DNA of 64,000 bases from contig CAVYZU010000011.1 of assembly GCA_963772965.1 (NCBI GenBank), forward strand, positions 248,001-312,000, read 5' to 3'. The notes under the pieces are model-generated. The model was not told where the DNA came from. It did not search any database and was given only the letters and a program-made list of their open reading frames with translations. The position numbers and the translations under genes are program-made. Shown here piece after piece: positions 1 to 6,589 of the stretch. How positions within the stretch are numbered: position 1 is the first letter of the stretch; each line of letters begins with the position of its first letter. This stretch comes from AP-15 sp963772965 (GTDB lineage: Bacteria > Pseudomonadota > Alphaproteobacteria > ATCC43930 > CGMCC-115725).

Positions 1-95
1 TGAACAGGACGTTGTCCATCTCGGTCACGGTCCGGCTCATCGCGTGCTCGAACACCTGACCTTCGACGAACTCCTCGAAATACAACCCCGCCATT
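1..95 (-). CDS. MaoC-like dehydratase, N-terminal fragment (runs off window)
   Basis: The first 31 codons of a minus-strand gene that leaves the window at base 1. The visible start MAGLYFEEFVEGQVFEHAMS followed by RTVTEMDN is typical of MaoC-family (hot-dog fold) enoyl-CoA hydratase-like proteins, which hydrate 2-enoyl-CoA thioesters in the cytoplasm. The ATG (93-95) is preceded by a good ribosome binding site (GGGAGGGAC). Only the N-terminal strand and start of the hot-dog domain are visible, so the catalytic Asp/His cannot be checked. Confidence 0.7.
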
Positions 96-194
96 GTCCC
101 TCCCAAGCGCTCGCGATGGCTGTCCGCCGATCGTAGCAGGCTTAGGGCGCGGTCGTCATTCCGCCTCGCCGCACAGCTGAGCGGCAGCGGCAGC

Positions 195-923
195 TTACGG
201 GAGCACGGCGACAGGCGAACCGACCTCGAGCCCGAGGACTTTGCCGGCGCGGCCGCCATTGACCGCAATCTCGGCGAGGCCGTTGGCGTTCTCGTACCAG
301 AAGGCAGCACCCGGCGGGACATCGGAAAACGTCCGCGCCCGATCGAGAATATGGCCGCCCGCGGCAAGCCGGGTTGCGGTGGGCAGAACCGCCGCGCGCA
401 GCCCGGTGATCGCGTTGCCGAAATGGTCGATATAGGCGATCGCAGGCAGGTCGTCCGGCCAGTCGGATATGCGGTTGATCTCCGTTTCGCGCAGCATCGC
501 GGGGTCCGGGCCGGCAAGGGCGAGCCGCGCCGCCACCGGGGCGAACAAGTCACGCCCATGAAAACTCGGCGAAAGCGATACGGGCCGCCACACGATTTCC
601 CAGCTCCGCACATTCCCGCCGCGACGCAACACCGGTTCGAACAACCCATTCTCCGGGCCCACGTACAACCGCCCATCGGCCTCGGCGACAACGGCGCGCC
701 GCGCGCCTCCCACCCCCGGATCGACGACCGCGAGCAGCACGATCGGCGGCGCGAACCAGACCGCGTAAGCCGCCAACAAATAGGCGGCGGATTTGGGGTC
801 CCCGGCCGGCAGGTCAGCAAACAGATCGACCACCGGCACCCCCGGCGCCTCCCGCGCCAGCACGGCCTTGACCTGGCCCGTATACGGCCCGGTGAGGCCG
901 AAATCGGTGAACAACGCGATCAT
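195..923 (-). CDS. SAM hydroxide adenosyltransferase (DUF62 / chlorinase-fluorinase superfamily)
   Basis: A 242-residue protein of the family that cleaves S-adenosylmethionine with water to adenosine and methionine. The N-terminus IALFTDFGLTGPYTGQVK, the VVDPGVGG segment followed by RR, the GPENGLF motif and SFHGRD reproduce the conserved Asp/Arg/His activation set of the hydrolytic branch; the halogenase-specific loop is not evident. The C-terminal domain ends in VGSPVAVLP. I place the start at the inner Met (MIALF, 923) because family members begin directly at this strand; an upstream in-frame start at 968 would add 15 basic residues. It stands alone, divergent from the secreted protein at 1198. 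Confidence 0.85.
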   Translation of the reverse strand: MIALFTDFGLTGPYTGQVKAVLAREAPGVPVVDLFADLPAGDPKSAAYLLAAYAVWFAPPIVLLAVVDPGVGGARRAVVAEADGRLYVGPENGLFEPVLRRGGNVRSWEIVWRPVSLSPSFHGRDLFAPVAARLALAGPDPAMLRETEINRISDWPDDLPAIAYIDHFGNAITGLRAAVLPTATRLAAGGHILDRARTFSDVPPGAAFWYENANGLAEIAVNGGRAGKVLGLEVGSPVAVLP

Positions 924-1197
924 CGCTTTGTTTCCCGCGCGCTTACCTTGTCGTGAGCAAATCCGCAAACTGCCAGCTTTATATTTCGCATGATTTGGAT
1001 TTTACAGCCAGCCGGAGCGTGCGGCCTACGTAGGATCAATCAAGAGTTGGATTAGAGTTGATTTCCGCGCTTGTCGGATTATGGCTTTCTGTTGGCGAAT
1101 TCGGATCGACGCATTTCAGCAGCAATGGTTTCTCTTGAAACTGCTTGGCGATTGCGTAAGCTGGCGGTGTCGCAGTTGTTTATTTTGGGGGAATGCG

Positions 1198-1659
1198 ATG
1201 AGGAAAATTTTGACGGCCGCGGCGGTTTGCCTTGCGGCCTCGCTGCAGGTTGCGGTTGCCGCCGATGGCAGCTGCTATTCGGCAACGGATCAGGAGGCGG
1301 AACAGGCGATTGTGTTCCAGACCAACCTGATGGTGGTCAGCTCGGCATGTCGCGATACGGTTTACGGCGAATTCCGAGCGCGCAACAAGGACGCGATCAT
1401 CCGTTACCAGAAAATTATGATCAATCATTTCCGCCGCGAGGGCTATCGCGACGCGCAAGGCCGATTCAATTCGTGGAACACCAGCCTCGCCAACCAGATC
1501 GCGTTGAAGCAGGGTGCGACACCGACCTCGGTGGTGTGCCAGCAGGCAGCCAACATGTTGAAAATGGCCAGCACCCTCGATACCAAGGGGCTGCACGATT
1601 ACGCCTTGGCTCAGGCGGCGAGCCCCACTGCCACTTATCCGCGCTGCGGAAGAAGATAA
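1198..1659 (+). CDS. Small secreted protein of unknown function
   Basis: A 153-residue protein with a clear Sec signal peptide (MRKILTAAAVCLAASLQVAVAA, cleavage near residue 22). The mature part is mostly helical in character and has four cysteines (GSCYS, SACRD, SVVCQQ, YPRCG), so two disulfides are possible in the periplasm. A GGGGGA ribosome binding site lies 4-9 bases before the ATG, which decides this start over an upstream frame-open Met at 1081. I do not recognise the family. It lies just upstream of an SDR gene but with its own spacing of 114 bases. Confidence 0.7.
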   Translation: MRKILTAAAVCLAASLQVAVAADGSCYSATDQEAEQAIVFQTNLMVVSSACRDTVYGEFRARNKDAIIRYQKIMINHFRREGYRDAQGRFNSWNTSLANQIALKQGATPTSVVCQQAANMLKMASTLDTKGLHDYALAQAASPTATYPRCGRR

Positions 1660-1773
1660 TCGAGCTTGGCGGCGGCGCGGCGCGGCTGAGCCGAGCGCCG
1701 GCCCAATGCGCCAATCGGGCCGCCGGCGGACCGGTCGACATGTTCGTTACATGTCCGCAGGCAGGAGGAAGTC

Positions 1774-2526
1774 ATGGAGCTCAGGGGCGCCACCGCACTG
1801 GTGACCGGCGGCAATGGCGGGCTCGGGCAGCGCATCTGTCACGCGCTGGCGAAAGAGGGCGTCAATGTCGCCGTCATGTATGCCCAGAGCCGCGACCAGG
1901 CGGAAAGTGTCGCTGATGAGCTGACATCGCGGCATCAGATCAACGCCGCGGCCTTCGCCTGCGACATCACCGATGATGCGGCGGTGGAGCGGGTCGTCGG
2001 CGAGGTGATGCGCCGTTTCGGCCGCCTCGACATCCTCGTCAACGATGCGGCCTACAACAAGGCGATCCCGTTCGCCGACCTCGACAGTCTGACGATCGAG
2101 GTGTGGGACAAGATCATCGCGGTCAACCTGACCGGCCCGCTGCGCCTGATCAAGGCGGTGGCGCCGGTCATGAAGGCCCAGGGCCGCGGCCGGATTGTCA
2201 ATATCTCATCGGTGTCGGGGATCGGGCCGACCGGCTCGTCGATCGCCTATGCCGTGTCGAAGGCCGGGCTGATCCACCTGACGCGCTGCATGGCGGTGGC
2301 CTTGGCGCCCGAGACATTGGTCAATTGTGTAGCACCAGGGCTATTGGAGGGCACGCGGGCGACCGCCAATCTGCGGGCCGAGCAGATCCAGAATTCCGCC
2401 GCCACCTCGCTATTGAAAAAAGCCGCCGACAAGGACGATTGCGCCGACATGGTGGTCACGATGTGCCGCACCGAAACCATGACCGGCCAGACAATGGTGA
2501 TCGATTCGGGTCGCTACTTTCATTGA
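1774..2526 (+). CDS. SDR-family NAD(P)-dependent oxidoreductase
   Basis: A 250-residue classical short-chain dehydrogenase. The cofactor motif TGGNGGLG is at residues 10-17, the NDAA variant of the NNAG motif near residue 90, the catalytic Ser in ISSVSG, and the YxxxK pair in YAVSK. Substrate cannot be told; sequence resembles FabG-like 3-oxoacyl reductases. An AGGAGGAAG ribosome binding site precedes the ATG. NDAA instead of NNAG is a mild departure. No operon partner: followed by a repeat-bearing intergenic stretch. Confidence 0.9.
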   Translation: MELRGATALVTGGNGGLGQRICHALAKEGVNVAVMYAQSRDQAESVADELTSRHQINAAAFACDITDDAAVERVVGEVMRRFGRLDILVNDAAYNKAIPFADLDSLTIEVWDKIIAVNLTGPLRLIKAVAPVMKAQGRGRIVNISSVSGIGPTGSSIAYAVSKAGLIHLTRCMAVALAPETLVNCVAPGLLEGTRATANLRAEQIQNSAATSLLKKAADKDDCADMVVTMCRTETMTGQTMVIDSGRYFH

Positions 2527-2674
2527 CTCGGTCGACAATGGATTAGAGGGTTTTGCAGATCGCGCGGGGTGAGGGAGCAACACCTCAATCGGCTGAGCAG
2601 ATGGGAAGATTGGGCTAGGCTGTCTCGTATCGAAAAGCTTCGAGCCTGGAGCATTATTGGAATCCTCGGCCCCG

Positions 2675-2757
2675 TGACCGGGCTTGTCCCGGCCATCCAC
2701 GTCTTTGCTCCCCGCGGTCGGCTGAAGACGTGGCCCCCCGGAACAAGTCCGGGGGAA
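2675..2757. repeat. Palindromic intergenic repeat (about 85 bp)
   Basis: Lies in the 358-base gap 2527-2884, which otherwise shows no gene. The left arm (GACCGGGCTTGTCCCGG, then CCATCCACGTCTT) is mirrored by a right arm (AAGACGTGG, then CGGAACAAGTCCGGGG), so the transcript would fold into a long hairpin. Sequences of this type are dispersed in many alphaproteobacterial genomes and are often mis-annotated as short proteins. Confidence 0.7.
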
Positions 2758-2884
2758 GGGATTTTGCGACGGTTCAGTTTTATCCGATACTGCTCTAGAA
2801 TCGGCTGAATGCGCGCGCGTCTGATTAAGACGCTGCCGACCCCAGGTCGTCGCACTAGCATCACTAAGCAAAGGAGAGAACGCC

Positions 2885-3646
2885 ATGCCGTTTTACCAGA
2901 AAGGCGATGTCCGCATCCGTTACGAGGAGACCGGCTCGGGGTTTCCGTTGCTGGTCACGCCCGGCGGCGGCTTGAACTCGCGGGTCAGCAGTTGGCCGAC
3001 CGCCGTCATTAACGCGATGGCGGAATTCAAGAACGACTTCCATTGCATCACAATGGACCAGCGCAACGCCAATGGCGGCGAATCGACGGGCCCGATCCCG
3101 ACTGGCGACCCGTGGGACGCCTTTGCTGACGACCAGCTCGGGTTGATGGATCATCTCGGCGTCCGCGAGTTCTTTTATATGGGCTATTGCATCGGCGGCT
3201 GCTTTGCCGGGAAATTGCTGTAACGCGCGCCGCAGCGCGTCGTCGCCGCAGTGTTCTGCCAGACTGTCGGGCACCGTCCGGAACTCCCCGACTACATGTA
3301 CGATTCCGGCAAGGATGTCTGGGCTCCCGAATTATTGCCGCGCCGGCCCGATCTGACGATGGCCCAGGTCGAGCAGTATCTGCACAACCTATACCGCGTG
3401 AACCCCGATTTCCTCTACAGCGTGTCGCGCGACTTTATCAGCAACTGCCGCACGCCGATCCTGGTCCTGCCCGACGACACCCCGGCCCACCCATTGCAGA
3501 CCTCGATCGACGTGGCCTCGCTGGCGCCCAACGCCGAGATCACCGTCTTCCCGTGGCACGAGCCGGAGGATTTGCGGCAGCGCACGATCACCCGCCTCCG
3601 CACCTTCCTACAGGCGCACATTCCCATGCGCGCCGCCGCGCAGTAA
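2885..3646 (+). pseudogene. Alpha/beta hydrolase interrupted by a single in-frame TAA
   Basis: 254 codons homologous end to end with the intact hydrolase at 8321, roughly half of residues identical. Codon 113 is TAA (3221-3223), exactly where the paralogue has Lys in LLKRAPDRVV; here it reads LL-stop-RAPQRVV. The frame then continues without any further lesion to the stop at 3646 and keeps the RDF-x-x-NCRTPIL and LPDD segments. The nucleophile elbow is GYCIGG, a Cys-type elbow. A ribosome binding site (AAAGGAGAGAACGCC) precedes the ATG. Either a recent nonsense mutation, a base error, or much less likely read-through. A weak restart GTG exists at 3251. Confidence 0.8.
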
Positions 3647-3658
3647 GGCCATAGTCTC

Positions 3659-3687
3659 GTAGGGCGAATGCGCGCAGCGTCATCCGC
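3659..3687. repeat. REP-like imperfect palindrome
   Basis: GTAGGGCGAATGCGCGC-AGCGTCATCCGCC. It is an imperfect inverted repeat located 12 bases after the broken hydrolase and faces the second REP-like half (3714-3738), forming a paired arrangement like a BIME. Confidence 0.55.
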
Positions 3688-3713
3688 CGCCGCCAGCGCG
3701 TTGTTAGTGTGTC

Positions 3714-3738
3714 GGCGGGAGGCGCTTGCGCTTTTCCG
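3714..3738. repeat. Left part of a REP-like palindrome split by the IS
   Basis: GGCGGGAGGCGCTTGCGC followed by TTTTCCG. The matching remainder CCCTACG is found at 5090-5096, on the other side of the insertion sequence. An uninterrupted relative of the same palindrome sits at 5985-6011 and ends in TTTTCCGCCGTAC, so the reconstructed junction TTTTCCG|CCCTACG is the likely pre-insertion target. Confidence 0.6.
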
Positions 3739-3743
3739 TTGGG

Positions 3744-3755
3744 GTGGACGGCCCC
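3744..3755 (+). repeat. IS left subterminal inverted repeat
   Basis: GTGGACGGCCCC, the exact reverse complement of the right repeat at 5073-5084. Subterminal rather than terminal placement is characteristic of the IS1111 group. Confidence 0.85.
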
Positions 3756-3807
3756 ACGGCATCTGGTGCCATGGTTCGGCTGTCAACGACCGAACTGAGG
3801 ACCGTCC

Positions 3808-4848
3808 ATGACCAATATTAGCCGGATCGCGATCGACACGTCCAAGTTGGTTTTTACGCTGCATGCGGTGGATGCGGCGGGAAGCATCGTGCTGCGGCGC
3901 AATCTACGGCGGCGCGAACTGCTGCCGTTTTTCGAGCAGCTGGGGCCGCTCGAAGTGGCGCTCGAGGCGTGTGGCGGCTCGCACCACTGGGGGCGGGCAC
4001 TGCAGGCGCTGGGACACCGGGTGCGGCTGCTGCCGCCGCAATACGTCAAGCCGTTTGTCCGGCGCAGCAAAAACGACCGCAATGACGCCGAGGCGATCTG
4101 CATCGCCGCGGCGCAGCCGACGATCGCCAGCGTGCCGGTCAAGTCGTCCGAGCAGCAAGCGGCGGCGATGCTGCTGTCGGTGCGCGAACTTTTGGTGCGC
4201 CAGCGCACTCAGCTGGTCAATGCGCTGCGCGGCCATGCCGCCGAGATGGGAGTGGTGGCGCCGCTCGGTGAGAAGGGCTTGGCCGAGCTTAAGACCGAAG
4301 TCGCGGCGGCCGCCGATGCCGCGATCCCGGCGGCGGCCAAAGCAGCCATCGCGCTGCTCGGCCGAGAAGCCGACCACATCACTATGCGGCTGCAGGCGAT
4401 CGACAATCAATTGCTGCGGCAACACCGGGCCAACTCGGTGAGCCGGCGGCTGGCAAAGATCCCGGGGGTCGGGCCGATCACCGCGCTAAACTTGGCGCTG
4501 CGGGTCGAGGCCGGGCAGTTCCAATCGGCGCGCCACTTCGCCGCCTGGCTCGGGCTGGTGCCGCGGCAATGCTCGACCGCGGGCAAACAGCGGCTCGGTG
4601 GCATCAGCCGCGCCGGCGATGAGCGGCTGCGACAGTTGCTGGTACTCGGCGCCACCGCCGTTATCCAACATGCCAAACCGGACCGGCCAACCGCCACGCC
4701 GTGGCTATTGAGCCTGCTCAGCCGCAAGCCGCGCAAACTCGTGGCCGTGGCCCTGGCCAACAAGATGGCCCGCATTGTGTGGGCCATGATGACGAGCGGA
4801 GAGGCCTACCGGCCAGCACCCTACCGGCCAGCACCGGCCGCCGCCTGA
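3808..4848 (+). CDS. IS110/IS1111-family transposase (DEDD)
   Basis: A 346-residue transposase, normal length for the group. The N-terminal RuvC-like domain shows Asp10 (IAIDTSK), Glu53 (VALEACGG), Asp90 and Asp93 (KNDRNDAEA), the DEDD set. The C-terminal Tnp_20 domain has IPGVGPITALNLALRVEAG and the serine-containing CSTAGKQRLGGISRAGDE segment. The last residues form a short duplication (YRPAPYRPAPAAA) encoded by two direct repeats of CTACCGGCCAGCACC. The gene is intact, so the element may be active. Confidence 0.93.
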   Translation: MTNISRIAIDTSKLVFTLHAVDAAGSIVLRRNLRRRELLPFFEQLGPLEVALEACGGSHHWGRALQALGHRVRLLPPQYVKPFVRRSKNDRNDAEAICIAAAQPTIASVPVKSSEQQAAAMLLSVRELLVRQRTQLVNALRGHAAEMGVVAPLGEKGLAELKTEVAAAADAAIPAAAKAAIALLGREADHITMRLQAIDNQLLRQHRANSVSRRLAKIPGVGPITALNLALRVEAGQFQSARHFAAWLGLVPRQCSTAGKQRLGGISRAGDERLRQLLVLGATAVIQHAKPDRPTATPWLLSLLSRKPRKLVAVALANKMARIVWAMMTSGEAYRPAPYRPAPAAA

Positions 4849-5072
4849 CGGCTCGTCGGCCGCGGGGCAGGGCTTCAGGGCAAGATGCTGATCGGTCGGT
4901 CCGACGATCCGCACAACCCGTGTAGGGTGGCGGCCAGCAAGGTCTTTCATCCGTTTGGGAGTGGATCGCGAAACCCATCTGGGCCAGCGGCCGCGCGCCG
5001 CAATACACAGGCCGGACACACGACCGCAACCGCACCGCAACCGCATTCTTTTACCTCACCCCTTGCACCCAA
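4849..5072 (+). ncRNA. Candidate bridge RNA / seekRNA region of the IS
   Basis: Non-coding right end of the element. In IS1111-group elements the guide RNA is encoded between the transposase and the right end, so its presence here is expected from the family. What I see: the segment GTAGGGTGG at 4922-4930 is complementary to CCGCCCTAC (with one G-U wobble), which is the reconstructed target across the insertion site. Exact RNA ends and loops cannot be defined by eye. Confidence 0.45.
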
Positions 5073-5084
5073 GGGGCCGTCCAC
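5073..5084 (-). repeat. IS right subterminal inverted repeat
   Basis: GGGGCCGTCCAC, perfectly matching the left repeat in inverted orientation. It is followed by ACACG and then the resumed REP-like target CCCTACG. Confidence 0.85.
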
Positions 5085-5115
5085 ACACGCCCTACGCTCG
5101 CTGAAGTCGCCCTCG

Positions 5116-5751
5116 TCAGCCGAATTGGAGCCTGTGTTTCTTGCTCCGCTCCAACAACTTGGCGCCAAACAACAGGCCGCCTACGGCCAGAAGGACCGGG
5201 AGACCCCGGCCGATCAACGGAGCCGGTACCGCTTCGATGTCGAGCGTGAAGTTCTGGTTCGCCCCGCTCCCCCACGTCCATTCGTAAGTGCCGGGCGTGA
5301 CGCCGAGGCTGCTGAAGGTCTGGTTGTCATAGGTTGCGGTGTCCGACAGCGGATTGCCGGAGACGTAGCCCGCTGGCACTTCAAGGTAAAGATGACCGCT
5401 CTCGCCGACGAGGTCCCCGCTGCTGCTATCGGCGAAAGCCGTGTTCCCACTCCCGAAGCTCGCTGGGCCGGTGACGCCACTGTAAACGTCGTCAGGGGAG
5501 GTGCTATGCGCCGACCCGGTGATGATGTACCCATTGACCGGGGATATCGATCCGACACTGTTGGAAGTGGCAGAGAAACTAAGGCCGGTCAGGTCAATTG
5601 TTCCGCTTCCGGTAGCGACGACGTCGTTCCCCTGTTGCACGAGCGTCACGATATATCCTGCCTGCGCCGGTGGGGTGGAGAGGCCGGAGCCGATCAGTAT
5701 CGCCGCGCCAAGCGCCGCAGCGCCTACCCATCCTGATCTGACACTTCGCAT
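5116..5751 (-). CDS. Secreted protein with PEP-CTERM/VPxP-type sorting signal
   Basis: A 211-residue exported protein. Signal peptide: MRSVRSGWVGAAALGAAILI with cleavage near PAQA-GY. The body is rich in Gly, Ser and Thr and has low-complexity beta character. The C-terminus holds the tripartite sorting signal: motif VPAPLIGRGLP, hydrophobic segment VLLAVGGLLFGAKLL, then a basic tail ERSKKHR. Proteins of this type are processed by exosortase-like enzymes and sent to the surface or exopolysaccharide; no exosortase is in the window. An AGGGAGA ribosome binding site upstream of 5751 decides the start over a longer frame beginning at 5862. Confidence 0.75.
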   Translation of the reverse strand: MRSVRSGWVGAAALGAAILIGSGLSTPPAQAGYIVTLVQQGNDVVATGSGTIDLTGLSFSATSNSVGSISPVNGYIITGSAHSTSPDDVYSGVTGPASFGSGNTAFADSSSGDLVGESGHLYLEVPAGYVSGNPLSDTATYDNQTFSSLGVTPGTYEWTWGSGANQNFTLDIEAVPAPLIGRGLPVLLAVGGLLFGAKLLERSKKHRLQFG

Positions 5752-5984
5752 CAAAGCACTCTCCCTTTGGCGAGTTCTGTGACGCCGCTCGCCTCCGCCA
5801 TGCCCACTGTATTTCGGTCGACTAATCCGGGCTAATCTATGCGTTGACTGCGAGTCGCGCAAACGTTCTTCTTGGTTAAAGTTTTGAACGCTGATGCGGC
5901 CTCTTCCGCCCTATCGGGTGTTGCCGCTATCGAGCGCCGCAGCGGATAAGGAAGGCGCAATCGGCCAATTGCCGATCCCGGTTT

Positions 5985-6011
5985 GGCGGAATTCGCTTTC
6001 GCTTTTCCGCC
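5985..6011. repeat. REP-like palindrome (uninterrupted copy)
   Basis: GGCGGAATTCGCTTTCGC then TTTTCCGCC. The arms GGCGGAA and TTCCGCC pair. It is the intact relative of the palindrome split by the insertion sequence (3714-3738 plus 5090-5096). Confidence 0.6.
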
Positions 6012-6026
6012 GTACCGCTAAACTCG

Positions 6027-6156
6027 CTACACTGCCAGTCCCTGCCGGGCGGCGCCTTCGATCATCGTGGCGGCTCTTTCGGCGATCATGATGGTTGGCG
6101 CGTTGGCGTTGGTCGAGATCACTGACGGCATTACCGAGGCGTCGATAACGCGCAGC
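6027..6156 (-). pseudogene. C-terminal remnant of a GMC oxidoreductase
   Basis: Read on the minus strand this gives 42 codons (LRVIDASVMPSVISTNANAP, then TIMIAERAATMIEGAARQ) and a proper TAG stop at 6027-6029. It matches the last ~43 residues of the intact GMC oxidoreductase at 6590, including the terminal VIDASVMPS and NAPTIMIAE motifs. Nothing upstream of the fragment is related to GMC proteins: the homology stops at about 6156, four bases before a palindromic repeat (6161-6229). It is a leftover of a second gene copy, not a functional gene. Confidence 0.8.
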
Positions 6157-6160
6157 AAAG

Positions 6161-6229
6161 GTAGGGCGGGTGCAACCCGCCACTTTCACGCCGTCTTCGG
6201 CGGGTTCTGCTTTGCGGCACTCGCCCTAC
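6161..6229. repeat. Palindromic repeat element, copy A
   Basis: About 69 bp. Left arm GTAGGGCGGGTGCAACCCGC, right arm ends CGGCACTCGCCCTAC. The element is its own long hairpin with inner hairpins, and shares the 28-base left section, including the preceding CAAAG, with copy B at 6500. It abuts the GMC remnant. Confidence 0.65.
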
Positions 6230-6499
6230 GTGCCTCCGCGACGCTGCCAGGGATCGAATTTCGCCACAAAGCCGGCGTAAACTGGCTCCGTTCAGAAGCT
6301 GGTTGAGGCGTCTTGATGGGGTGCCTGGTGTTTTCCCGTATATTCCCGGTTAGCCGAAAACAATTCCCGTTTAAAAGGCAAAATAATTCCCGGTTATCAC
6401 AAAGATGATTTCGCGCAGTCTATTGAAATCGCTCGCGAATTTACCGTGAGACCAGAAAAATTCGCGGTTAATTCCCGGTTCTACGGGAATTCACCAAAG
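6230..6499. other. Non-coding stretch with ATTCCCGGTT repeats
   Basis: No gene is seen between the two palindromic elements. ATTCCCGGTT occurs at 6342-6351, 6386-6395 and 6471-6480, a close variant ATTCCCGTTT at 6362-6371, and an inverted CGGGAATTC at 6484-6492. The stretch is richer in A and T than its surroundings. Origin unknown; it may be the debris of a mobile or repeat-derived sequence. Confidence 0.5.
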
Positions 6500-6569
6500 G
6501 TAGGGCGGGTGCAACCCGCCACTCTCTGTCTCCATTTCGGCGGGTTCCGGTTCGCTGCACCCGCCCTAC
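6500..6569. repeat. Palindromic repeat element, copy B
   Basis: GTAGGGCGGGTGCAACCCGC at the left and TGCACCCGCCCTACC at the right, a better preserved palindrome than copy A. It ends about 20 bases before the stop codon of the GMC oxidoreductase gene and may act as a terminator-like structure for it. Confidence 0.65.
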
Positions 6570-6589
6570 CCGCGCCCTACCCGCCGCTG

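Larger units (their letters stand above)
3739..5089 (+). mobile_element. IS110-family insertion sequence, IS1111 group
   Basis: An element of about 1351 bp. It holds one DEDD transposase gene (3808-4848), a short left non-coding end and a 240-base right non-coding end, the layout of the IS1111 group. Perfect 12-bp subterminal inverted repeats (GTGGACGGCCCC at 3744-3755, GGGGCCGTCCAC at 5073-5084) lie 5 bases inside each proposed end. Outer limits are inferred from rejoining the REP-like target that flanks it, with an uncertainty of one or two bases. No target duplication is expected for this family. Confidence 0.8.

Noticed and set aside
2569..2808. A short protein gene in the gap after the SDR
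   Set aside because: Its product (VTGLVPAIHVFAPRG type) is the translation of the palindromic intergenic repeat and not a real protein.
5911..6189. Minus-strand 92-codon open frame over the GMC remnant
   Set aside because: It is in a different frame from the recognisable GMC tail and is rich in Arg without any pattern.
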